The position numbers and the translations under genes are program-made. Shown here piece by piece: positions 49,753-57,572 of a stretch of DNA of 62,187 bases (the first letter of the stretch is position 1; every line of letters starts with the position of its first letter). The DNA comes from JAAFIP01 sp043774625. Its GTDB lineage: Bacteria; Pseudomonadota; Gammaproteobacteria; Burkholderiales; Burkholderiaceae_C. Below the pieces are notes generated by a model. That model searched no databases. It was not told the DNA's origin and saw nothing but the letters and a program-made list of their open reading frames with translations. The stretch is taken from NCBI GenBank assembly GCA_043774625.1, contig JAYVTG010000030.1, positions 1-62,187 of the forward strand, read 5' to 3'.

Positions 49753-50588
49753 CGTATCAGTGACACCAACATCATGGCCAGTGGCAAGGTGGGCAGCAGC
49801 GCATCAATCCTGTCTAACACGCCGCCGTGGCCGGGCAACAGGTTGCTGGAATCTTTGGCACCGGCTGCACGTTTGACCAGTGATTCGACCAAATCGCCCA
49901 CTACGCTCATGGCTGCCATAAAAAGCACGGCTAATAGTAGCAACCACCAGCCCACATGCTGCAACTGCGAATAAAAGCTCGGCACTTTCGATTGTGCAGC
50001 TTGATCAGCCCACACCCAAGACACTGCCAGTACCAAAACCCCAGCCATGCCACCCCAGACACCTTCCCAACTCTTGCCGGGGCTGATACTGGGCGCAAGT
50101 TTGCGACGCCCCAAAGCACGGCCCGCAAAGTAGGCGAATATATCTGCCACCCACACCAGGACCAAGACCGAGAGCAAAAAATTGGTGCCCATGACACGCG
50201 CCTGCGCCACCGCCAACCAAGCCCCCGACAAAGCCAACAGGCCACCCGCAATGCGCAACCACTGTGCAATCTGGGGCCAGCCAGCCACGCCAGACTTGAG
50301 CAGCCAGGCACCTGCCAGCACCCAAGCACTACCCAGCAAGATCCACAGCACGGGCGATGAACGGTACGGCAAATCAAGCATCCAGGTGAGCGCACATAGC
50401 AGCACGCAAGCCAGGCCTACCCAGCAGGACGTTTTTTTGCTCAAGCCATTCAACTGCCCCCACTCCCAGGCGGCCACGGCCATCAGCACCAAGGCTACGC
50501 CCATAAACCATTGCAGCTGGGAGGCAAACAAGGCCGGCAACAAAATTGCAAGCAACACGAGCGCAGTGATGAGGCGTTGTAAAAGCAT
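49749..50588 (-). CDS. cdsA: Phosphatidate cytidylyltransferase
   Basis: Makes CDP-diacylglycerol for phospholipid synthesis. The 279-residue multispan membrane protein has the family signature near its C-terminus: SVVGDLVESLVKRAAGAKDS followed by LLPGHGGVLDRIDAL. KLAPSISPGKSWEGVWGG is also typical. It lies between uppS and dxr. Confidence 0.94.
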   Translation of the reverse strand: MLLQRLITALVLLAILLPALFASQLQWFMGVALVLMAVAAWEWGQLNGLSKKTSCWVGLACVLLCALTWMLDLPYRSSPVLWILLGSAWVLAGAWLLKSGVAGWPQIAQWLRIAGGLLALSGAWLAVAQARVMGTNFLLSVLVLVWVADIFAYFAGRALGRRKLAPSISPGKSWEGVWGGMAGVLVLAVSWVWADQAAQSKVPSFYSQLQHVGWWLLLLAVLFMAAMSVVGDLVESLVKRAAGAKDSSNLLPGHGGVLDRIDALLPTLPLAMMLVSLIR

Positions 50589-50619
50589 GTGGTTGAGTAA
50601 TGTCTGGACGATAAAAGCT

Positions 50620-51357
50620 TCAAGCCGCCCGGCGTTTGGTTTGAGGTTTGCTTTGAGTCAAGGCTGTGAGCTGCTCGGGTGTTTTGCCAAAACGCCGCTC
50701 GCGTGCAGCATATGCCGCCAATGCGGCATCGAGTTCAAGCTCATCAAAGTCGGGCCACAGTTTGTCACTGAAATACAGTTCACTGTACGCCGCTTGCCAT
50801 AGCAAAAAGTTGCTGATGCGGTATTCACCACCTGGACGAATCAATAAATCGGGGTCTGGTACATGTGCCAGCGCCATCGCTTTGTCTAGCGTTTCTTCAG
50901 TGATGGGTGTACCAGACGCTACCAATTTGCTAGCTGCCTGCGCAATATCCCAGCGGCCTCCGTAGTTAAAGCATACGTTAAGGGTGATGCGTGAGTTATA
51001 CACCGTATCGCTCTCGGCTTTGGTAAAACCAGCACGCACTTTGTCCGATATGCGGCTTCGGTCACCCACGAAGCAAATACGCACACCACTGTCTTTCAAA
51101 GGCTGAATCTCGCGCCCCAGTGCAGATACCAAGAGGTCCATCAGCCCAGAAACCTCTTCTGTGGGGCGGTTCCAGTTTTCAGACGAAAATGCAAACACCG
51201 TCAACACCTTGACACCACGGTCAGCACAAGCACGCACGCAGCGGCGTAAAGACTCAATACCTTGGTGGTGCCCTGCTACACGCGGCAAATAACGCTGGCG
51301 TGCCCAGCGGCCGTTGCCGTCCATCACAACTGCGATATGGTGGGGTATGTTACCCAT
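50620..51357 (-). CDS. uppS: Undecaprenyl diphosphate synthase
   Basis: Makes the C55 lipid carrier for peptidoglycan and O-antigen. The 245-residue cis-prenyltransferase starts IPHHIAVVMDGNGRWARQRY (catalytic Asp) and contains FAFSSENWNRP, NYGGRWDIAQAASKL and LIRPGGEYRISNFLLWQ then YSELYF. The segment WDIAQAASKLVAS overlaps a diverged dispersed-repeat copy, yet it is close to the conserved family sequence. Confidence 0.95.
   Translation of the reverse strand: MGNIPHHIAVVMDGNGRWARQRYLPRVAGHHQGIESLRRCVRACADRGVKVLTVFAFSSENWNRPTEEVSGLMDLLVSALGREIQPLKDSGVRICFVGDRSRISDKVRAGFTKAESDTVYNSRITLNVCFNYGGRWDIAQAASKLVASGTPITEETLDKAMALAHVPDPDLLIRPGGEYRISNFLLWQAAYSELYFSDKLWPDFDELELDAALAAYAARERRFGKTPEQLTALTQSKPQTKRRAA
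50918..50957 (-). repeat. Dispersed repeat copy 14 (diverged), inside uppS
   Basis: The minus strand reads GGCCGCTGGGATATTGCGCA then GGCAGCTAGCAAATTGGTAGC. About two-thirds of positions match consensus. Because the encoded GGRWDI is conserved in the family, the match may be partly fortuitous. Confidence 0.5.
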
Positions 51358-51384
51358 TGAGTGTGATGAACAGGAAAGACATGG

Positions 51385-51945
51385 TTAGACGGACAGAATT
51401 TCTTTTTCTTTATCGGCCACCATGCGGTCGATGTCCAGAATGTGTTTGTCTGTGGTTTTTTGAATCTCAGTCTCTGCACGCTTTTGATCGTCTTCTGATG
51501 CTTCTTTATCTTTGACGATTTTTTTTACATTTTCGTTGGCATCACGGCGTAAATTGCGGATGGCAATTTTGGAGTTTTCACCCTCGTTGCGCGCCAGCTT
51601 GGTCATTTCTTTGCGACGCTCCTCGCTCATGAGCGGCATGGGCACGCGAATCAGTTCACCCATCGACATGGGGTTGACGCCCAAATCGCTGTCACGGATG
51701 GCTTTTTCAACTTTGGCAGCCATGGCTTTTTCCCAGACTTGTACGCCGATGGTGCGGTTATCGATCAAGCTCACGTTACCCACTTGCGTGATAGGCACCA
51801 GCGAGCCGTAGTAATCCACCTGCACGCTGTCCAAAATGGCAGGGTTGGCACGGCCTGTGCGAATCTTGCCCAGGTTGCTTCTCAAGGCCTCGATGCTTTG
51901 GTTCATCTTGCCTTCTACGGTACTTTTAATTTCTGCGATACCCAT
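51385..51945 (-). CDS. frr: Ribosome recycling factor
   Basis: Splits post-termination ribosomes with EF-G. The 186-residue protein has the family pattern LRSNLGKIRTGRANPAILDS and the C-terminal KTTDKHILDIDRMVADKEKE. It lies between pyrH and uppS as in most proteobacteria. Confidence 0.96.
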   Translation of the reverse strand: MGIAEIKSTVEGKMNQSIEALRSNLGKIRTGRANPAILDSVQVDYYGSLVPITQVGNVSLIDNRTIGVQVWEKAMAAKVEKAIRDSDLGVNPMSMGELIRVPMPLMSEERRKEMTKLARNEGENSKIAIRNLRRDANENVKKIVKDKEASEDDQKRAETEIQKTTDKHILDIDRMVADKEKEILSV

Positions 51946-51979
51946 TTTTAAACTCCACTCACTCGAAATTTCAAATTAT

Positions 51980-52690
51980 CTACACATGCACCAAGGTGCC
52001 TTCGTCTTCGCCCATGACTACACGTTTCAAAGCACCATTTTTTAAAATACTGAATACCCGGATAGGTAACTTCTGGTCGCGGCACAGAGCAAAAGCGGCA
52101 GCGTCCATCACACCCAAATTTTGTTGCATGGCCTGATCAAATGTCAAATTGGTGTAGCGCGTCGCATTCGGGTCCTTTTTGGGGTCTGCCGAATACACAC
52201 CGTCTACCTTGGTAGCTTTCAGCACGATCTCGGCGCCAATTTCTGCACCGCGCAAAGCAGCTGCCGTATCGGTGGTGAAAAACGGATTGCCTGTGCCCGC
52301 AGCAAAAATGACTACCTTGCCTTCTTCCAGGTATTGCAAGGCTTTGGGTCGCACATAGGGTTCCACCACCTGGTCGATATTGATGGCCGACATGACGCGT
52401 GCCATCAGGCCAGCTTTGTTCATGGTGTCGCCCAACGCCAGCGCGTTCATCACGGTGGCCAACATACCCATGTAGTCGGCAGTGGCACGGTCCATGCCCA
52501 CAGAACCACCGGCAACACCGCGAAAGATATTGCCGCCACCAATGACAACAGCCACCTGCACGCCCAGTTCAGTGATTTCCTTGATTTCACTGACCATGCG
52601 CACGATGGTGTCGCGATTGATACCAAATGCATCGTCTCCCATCAATGCCTCGCCCGACAGTTTGAGCAAAATTCGTTTATGCGCTGGCAT
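51980..52690 (-). CDS. pyrH: UMP kinase
   Basis: Phosphorylates UMP to UDP. The 236-residue amino acid kinase-fold protein starts RILLKLSGEALMGDDAFGIN and contains AVVIGGGNIFRGVAGG and AAGTGNPFFTTDTAAALRGA. A terminator separates it from tsf upstream. Confidence 0.96.
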   Translation of the reverse strand: MPAHKRILLKLSGEALMGDDAFGINRDTIVRMVSEIKEITELGVQVAVVIGGGNIFRGVAGGSVGMDRATADYMGMLATVMNALALGDTMNKAGLMARVMSAINIDQVVEPYVRPKALQYLEEGKVVIFAAGTGNPFFTTDTAAALRGAEIGAEIVLKATKVDGVYSADPKKDPNATRYTNLTFDQAMQQNLGVMDAAAFALCRDQKLPIRVFSILKNGALKRVVMGEDEGTLVHV

Positions 52691-52786
52691 AGAGTGTTTC
52701 TCCTGAGATTTTAGTTGTAGCGAATTATCGCCGATACTCTTGCCAGCTTTGGTTGCTGGGCTGTGAAGCTTGGGCTTTACAGCTAC

Positions 52787-52816
52787 AAAAAAGGCGGCAA
52801 ATTCGCATTTGCCGCC
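52787..52816 (-). terminator. Intrinsic terminator after tsf
   Basis: On the minus strand GGCGGCAAAT pairs with ATTTGCCGCC around GCGA, followed by TTTTTT. It lies about 30 bases after the tsf stop and ends the rpsB-tsf transcript before pyrH. Confidence 0.9.
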
Positions 52817-52846
52817 TGCTGTGTTTGCGTAAGCAAACGTGCCTTG

Positions 52847-53761
52847 TTAAGTAGCCTTTGCAGCAGCCACTTGTGCAGCCACTTCGGCTGCAAAGTCGCC
52901 CACCTTTTTTTCAATGCCCTCACCCACCACATACAGGGTAAAACCCTTGACCGTGGTAGCTGCGGCTTTGAGCATTTGTTCAACCGTTTGCTTGTCGTTC
53001 TTCACAAACGCCTGATTCATCAGCGCCACTTCTTTGAGGTACTTTTGTACCGAACCTTCGATGCGCTTGGTAACGATTTCAGCAGGTTGCACGGGTTTGC
53101 CAGCGGCAGTAGCCTCTACAGCGTCTTCGGCTGCCTTGGCAGCAGCCACAGAACGCTCGCGCTCAATCAGTGCTGCAGGCACTTGCGCGCTGGTCAAAGA
53201 CACGGGCTTCATGGCAGCAATGTGCATCGCAGTATCTTTGGCAGCTGTCATGTCGCCAGCATGTTCCACCACCACGCCAATGCGGGTGCCGTGCAAATAA
53301 GTAGCTACGGTGCCTTCAAAACGCTTGAAGCGGCGAAAAGTCATGTTCTCACCGATCTTGCCGATCAAACCCTTGCGTACGTCTTCCAGTGTCGGGCCAA
53401 AACCGTCTGCACTATAAGGCAGCGCGCCCAGAGCCGCTACGTCCGCCGGGTTGTGAGCGGCAACCAGTTTGGCGGCAACGTTGGCCAAGGCCAGGAAGCT
53501 GTCGTTCTTGGTGACAAAATCGGTTTCGCAGTTCGTCTCGAGCAAGGCAGAAGCATTGCCCTGGGCGCCTACGGTAACTACACCTTCAGCGGTTATGCGC
53601 GCGCTGGCCTTGCCGGCCTTGCTACCCAATTTCACACGCAAAATTTCTTCAGCTTTGACCATGTCGCCTTCGGCTTCGGTCAATGCCTTTTTGCACTCCA
53701 TCATAGGTGCGTCTGTTTTGCCGCGCAATTCGGCTACCATACTTGCAGTAATTGCTGCCAT
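52847..53761 (-). CDS. tsf: Elongation factor Ts
   Basis: Nucleotide exchange factor for EF-Tu. The ATG at 53761 gives 304 residues. The N-terminal UBA-like domain and signature are clear (AELRGKTDAPMMECKKALTE), and ETNCETDFVTKNDSFLALAN lies in the core. A hairpin with T-run lies between rpsB and tsf. Confidence 0.96.
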   Translation of the reverse strand: MAAITASMVAELRGKTDAPMMECKKALTEAEGDMVKAEEILRVKLGSKAGKASARITAEGVVTVGAQGNASALLETNCETDFVTKNDSFLALANVAAKLVAAHNPADVAALGALPYSADGFGPTLEDVRKGLIGKIGENMTFRRFKRFEGTVATYLHGTRIGVVVEHAGDMTAAKDTAMHIAAMKPVSLTSAQVPAALIERERSVAAAKAAEDAVEATAAGKPVQPAEIVTKRIEGSVQKYLKEVALMNQAFVKNDKQTVEQMLKAAATTVKGFTLYVVGEGIEKKVGDFAAEVAAQVAAAKAT

Positions 53762-53783
53762 TGTGTATTCCTTCAAAAACTAG

Positions 53784-53809
53784 AAAAAAGGGGCTCATTA
53801 GCCCCCTTT
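53784..53809 (-). terminator. Attenuator-like hairpin between rpsB and tsf
   Basis: On the minus strand GGGGCT pairs with AGCCCC around AATG, followed by TTTTTT. It could reduce tsf transcription relative to rpsB. An internal terminator between rpsB and tsf is known in E. coli. Confidence 0.75.
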
Positions 53810-53827
53810 GAATCAAGGGAGAGAGGA

Positions 53828-54580
53828 TTAAGCCGCCTGGCCTTCTTCCACTTCTACAAACTCGTCGCCACTGGCAGACACAGCCTTGACCACTTCGGTC
53901 ACGGTGTTGGCACGGCCTTCGATGATCGCGTCTGCGACACCTTTGGCATACATGATCACAGCTTTGGACGAGTCGTCGTTGCCGGGGATGATGTAGTCGA
54001 TACCTTCTGGGCTGTGGTTGGTGTCCACAATGCCAATCACGGGAATACCGAGCTTGCGAGCTTCTTGCACGGCAATCTTGTGGTAACCCACGTCAATGAT
54101 GAACAAGGCGTCTGGCAAAGCGGGCATGTCTTGAATGCCACCAATGTCTTTTTCCAGCTTGGCCATTTCGCGTGCGAAAGTCAGTTGCTCTTTCTTGCTC
54201 AATGCGTCCAGACCGGCTTCTTGCTGAACTTTCATTTCCTTGAGGCGCTTCAATGACAGCTTGACTGTTTTGAAGTTGGTCAGCATACCGCCCAGCCAGC
54301 GCTGGTTCACAAAAGGCACGCCAGCGCGTTGCGCTTCTTCTGCGATGCTGTCACGTGCTGTACGCTTGGTGCCGACCATGAGCACGGTGCCACGATTGGC
54401 AGAGAGTTGGCGCACAAACTTGAGGCCTTCCTCGAACATCGGCAGCGATTTTTCGAGGTTGATGATGTGGATCTTGTTGCGGTGACCGAAGATGTACTGC
54501 GCCATCTTGGGGTTCCAGAAACGGGTTTGATGACCAAAGTGGACGCCCGCGTCCAGCATTTCGCGCATGGAAATTGCCAT
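53828..54580 (-). CDS. rpsB: 30S ribosomal protein S2
   Basis: A 250-residue S2 protein: MREMLDAGVHFGHQTRFWNP at the start, HIINLEKSLPMFEEGLKFV, and the second signature PDALFIIDVGYHKIAVQEAR. It heads the long minus-strand superoperon. The divergent gap to the amidase gene (54581-54753) must contain its promoter and the usual S2 leader. Confidence 0.97.
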   Translation of the reverse strand: MAISMREMLDAGVHFGHQTRFWNPKMAQYIFGHRNKIHIINLEKSLPMFEEGLKFVRQLSANRGTVLMVGTKRTARDSIAEEAQRAGVPFVNQRWLGGMLTNFKTVKLSLKRLKEMKVQQEAGLDALSKKEQLTFAREMAKLEKDIGGIQDMPALPDALFIIDVGYHKIAVQEARKLGIPVIGIVDTNHSPEGIDYIIPGNDDSSKAVIMYAKGVADAIIEGRANTVTEVVKAVSASGDEFVEVEEGQAA

Positions 54581-54753
54581 TTTTAATTACTCCGAAGGTT
54601 AGGTCTAAAATTCAGCCCGAATTGTTGTGCGTATTTTTAAATACTCACTCCAACACCTGAGATAGGCTGATTTGCGAATTACTTTGCTGTTTTAGGCCCA
54701 AAACCAATTTTTTAGGCACACTACAGTAAAGCCAATCAATTATAGCATTGCCC

Positions 54754-56109
54754 ATGATTACCGCCCGTACCACCGCCCTGCGCCCTGACCTGCATGCTAC
54801 CCGGCAAGCCATTGCACAAGGCCACACTACGCCCCAGGCTGAAATGGCGCAGTCCTTGGCTATCGCGCAGTCCAGCACGTGCGATCATGCGTTTTTGCAG
54901 CTGGATGCAGATACAGCGCACCTGGCGGCTACACAGGCCAAGCATGCCAGCCCCCTGGCTGGACTGGCTGTGTCGGTCAAAGACTTGTTTGACGTGGCTG
55001 GGCAGGTCAGCATGTCGGGGTCTCGGGTATTACATGCAGCCGCTCCCGCTGCGCAAGATTGCCCTGCTGTGGCCCGCCTCAAAGCCGCTGGCGGCGCGGT
55101 GCTGGGGCGCACCAATATGGTGGAATTTGCCTTCTCGGGCGTGGGCGTGAACCCGCATTACGGCACGCCTGCCAACCCCCGCGACAGCAGTGTTCAGCGT
55201 ATCCCTGGTGGTTCGTCTAGTGGTGCTGCGGTTTCTGTAGCTAGTGGCGCAGTGTTTGTGGGGCTTGGCAGCGATACGGGGGGTTCCATCCGCATACCCG
55301 CCGCCTTGTGCGGCATCGTTGGCTTTAAACCCACGGCGCGTCTGGTGCCTACCCAAGGTACCGTGCCGCTCTCGCACACGCTGGACACCGTCTGCGCGCT
55401 GACCCGCTCGGTGCGTGACGCGATCACGGTGCATGAGGTTCTGTCTGCCAGCAAAGTGGCAGGCAGCGACAAACCGCTGGCCAGCTACCGGTTGGCCGTC
55501 GCCAAAACCACCATGCTGGACGCGCTGGACAGCACGGTGGCCCGTGCTTTTGCCCGCACGCTGGCAACACTGAGCCAAGCAGGCGCCCGGATTACGGAGA
55601 TAAGCCTGAGCGAAGTCGCCGATTTAGGCACTATTCAGGCACGCGGCGGCTTTTCTGCCCCCGAGGCGCTGGCCTGGCAGCGTCAACGCGGCCTGTGGCC
55701 TGCGCAAAAAGACTTGTACGACCCCCGCGTAGCTCAGCGCATCAGCTTGGCGCAGGCCATGAACGCTGCCGACTATGTAGACCTGCTGGTAGCACGGCAA
55801 GACTGGATAGAGCGCACTTCAAGGGCTCTGGCGGGCTTTGACGCGGTACTCTCGCCCACCGTGCCCATCGTCGCCCCGCCGATTGCAGATGTTGCCCCCG
55901 GCGTGCAGCGAGATGCAGAGTTCTTTCGCGTCAATAGCCTGCTGCTGCGCAACACCAGCGTAGTGAACCTGCTGGACGGATGCGCTATTAGTCTGCCTTG
56001 CCATGCTGATGGTGAGTTACCTGTGGGCCTGATGGTCTGGCACGCGGCGCTGCAGGACGATACCGTGCTGAATATTGCACAGCAAATTGAGGCGATACTA
56101 GGTGCCTGA
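54754..56109 (+). CDS. Amidase-signature family amidase
   Basis: A 451-residue amidase of the AS family, GatA-like in fold but not part of a gatCAB set. The Ser-cisSer-Lys triad is visible: lysine in LAVSVKDLFDVAG, serine in IPGGSSSGAAVSVASG, and the nucleophile in GLGSDTGGSIRIPAALCG. Start is the ATG at 54754. The substrate is unknown. Confidence 0.9.
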   Translation: MITARTTALRPDLHATRQAIAQGHTTPQAEMAQSLAIAQSSTCDHAFLQLDADTAHLAATQAKHASPLAGLAVSVKDLFDVAGQVSMSGSRVLHAAAPAAQDCPAVARLKAAGGAVLGRTNMVEFAFSGVGVNPHYGTPANPRDSSVQRIPGGSSSGAAVSVASGAVFVGLGSDTGGSIRIPAALCGIVGFKPTARLVPTQGTVPLSHTLDTVCALTRSVRDAITVHEVLSASKVAGSDKPLASYRLAVAKTTMLDALDSTVARAFARTLATLSQAGARITEISLSEVADLGTIQARGGFSAPEALAWQRQRGLWPAQKDLYDPRVAQRISLAQAMNAADYVDLLVARQDWIERTSRALAGFDAVLSPTVPIVAPPIADVAPGVQRDAEFFRVNSLLLRNTSVVNLLDGCAISLPCHADGELPVGLMVWHAALQDDTVLNIAQQIEAILGA

Positions 56110-56235
56110 GTTACCGCCCAAGCCAATGCAAGCACTTAGAACGCCTCGGTTACAAAAATCGATGGCTGCATCGTTCTTTTGAAGAGCAATAGACCATTTT
56201 GGTTGAACCAAACTGGCAGCTCAAACTTTACTTAT

Positions 56236-56276
56236 ACTATCAAAATAATAGCTGCTTGCGCATATTCTACGCTGGC
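56236..56276 (-). repeat. Dispersed repeat copy 15, leader of dadA
   Basis: The minus strand reads GCCAGCGTAGAATATGCGCA then AGCAGCTATTATTTTGATAG. It ends 15 bases before the dadA start codon. Confidence 0.9.
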
Positions 56277-56291
56277 ATTGACCACTTTTTA

Positions 56292-57545
56292 ATGAAAATA
56301 GCAGTTATAGGAGCCGGTATCATCGGCATTACCACCGCATACGAGCTGGCACAAGACGGCCATGCGGTAACCGTGTTCGAGCAGCGTGGTTCAGCGGCAG
56401 AAGAGGCCAGCTTTGCCAACGCCGGCGTGCTGGCACCTGGCTACGTAACGCCCTGGGCCGCGCCCGGCATGCCCTGGAAAGTAGCCAAACAGCTTTTTGC
56501 CCAGCACGCCGCCGTGCGCATTGGCTTGCCTTTGACTGCCAACGAAATCGCCTGGATGTGGCGCTTTTGGCGCGCTTGCACGCCGAGCACCTACCTTGCA
56601 AACCGCTCTGCGTTGCAAAAATTGGCTTTTTACAGCAAAGAGCGTTTGCAGGCCATTACCGAGCTGCACCAGATGCAATATGACCGTGCTGATGGCTACA
56701 TGGTGCTACTGCGCTCAGACAAAGACCGTGCACTGGTACAAGCCAGCCTGCAAGTGCTCAAAGACGCTGGCGTGGGTTTTAAGGAGTTGGACGAAGCCGG
56801 TGCGCGCTTGGTTGAACCCGCACTGAACCCCGACACCCACTTTGCAGGCGCCGTGCATTTGCCGCAAGACGGCGTGGGCAACTGCCGCCAGTTCGCCTTG
56901 CAACTGAAAGACCTGGCACGCTCAATGGGCGTAGATTTTCAATTCAATATGCGGGTAGCCAGCGTAGATACTGCGCAAGCAGCTACTATTTATGTAGCAA
57001 ACAGCCGCTCAAACCACCCCCCTATACCTCAGCAGTTTGACGCTGTCGTGCTGTGCGCTGGCGTTGCAAGCAGCCAGCTTCTCAAGCCACTGGGTAAAGA
57101 CCTGCACATGGCCGCCGTTTACGGTTATTCCGTCAGCGCCCACGTGCGCGAACCGCTGAATGCGCCACGTGGCGCGCTGATGGATGAGCGCTATAAAGTT
57201 GCCATCAGCCGCCTGGGCCAGCGCGTACGCGTGGCAGGCAGCGCCCAGATGGGTGGCAGTCTGCACAACAAGAACGCCAGTGCCATGAAAACCCTCTACA
57301 AAGTGTTGCAGGACTGGTTTCCAGGCGCGGCCGTCATGGGCCACGGCGTGCAGGAATGGAAAGGCGCTCGCCCCATGCTGGCAGACCGCCCACCGCTGAT
57401 TGGTGCCAGCGGGCTGCCTGGCGTGTGGTTGAACACGGGGCACGGGTCTAGCGGCTGGGCATTAAGCTGCGGTAGCGCGCGTTTGTTGGCAGATGCTGTT
57501 GGACAGAAGCAACCGCAGATAGATGCACAAGCTTATGCAGCCTAA
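56292..57545 (+). CDS. dadA: D-amino acid dehydrogenase small subunit
   Basis: A flavoprotein that oxidatively deaminates D-amino acids and passes electrons to the membrane chain. The ATG at 56292 gives 417 residues, starting MKIAVIGAGIIGITTAYELA (FAD site). It contains FANAGVLAPGYVTPWAAPGM and ends with GLPGVWLNTGHGSSGWALSC. Two dispersed-repeat copies are associated with it, one in the leader and one translated as ASVDTAQAATIYVAN before FDAVVLCAG. No alanine racemase gene is adjacent. Confidence 0.93.
   Translation: MKIAVIGAGIIGITTAYELAQDGHAVTVFEQRGSAAEEASFANAGVLAPGYVTPWAAPGMPWKVAKQLFAQHAAVRIGLPLTANEIAWMWRFWRACTPSTYLANRSALQKLAFYSKERLQAITELHQMQYDRADGYMVLLRSDKDRALVQASLQVLKDAGVGFKELDEAGARLVEPALNPDTHFAGAVHLPQDGVGNCRQFALQLKDLARSMGVDFQFNMRVASVDTAQAATIYVANSRSNHPPIPQQFDAVVLCAGVASSQLLKPLGKDLHMAAVYGYSVSAHVREPLNAPRGALMDERYKVAISRLGQRVRVAGSAQMGGSLHNKNASAMKTLYKVLQDWFPGAAVMGHGVQEWKGARPMLADRPPLIGASGLPGVWLNTGHGSSGWALSCGSARLLADAVGQKQPQIDAQAYAA
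56958..57002 (+). repeat. Dispersed repeat copy 16, inside dadA
   Basis: Reads GCCAGCGTAGATACTGCGCA then AGCAGCTACTATTTATGTAGC, close to consensus with a GCTAC/GTAGC stem. In frame it gives ASVDTAQAATIYVA. Confidence 0.93.
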
Positions 57546-57572
57546 ACCTCAGGCAAGACGCACACAAACGAG

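Noticed and set aside
52763..54256. A 497-codon open frame on the plus strand opposite tsf and rpsB
   Set aside because: It is the antisense of two highly conserved, strongly codon-biased genes, has no ribosome site and a low-complexity His/Phe/Gly-rich product. It is an antisense shadow.
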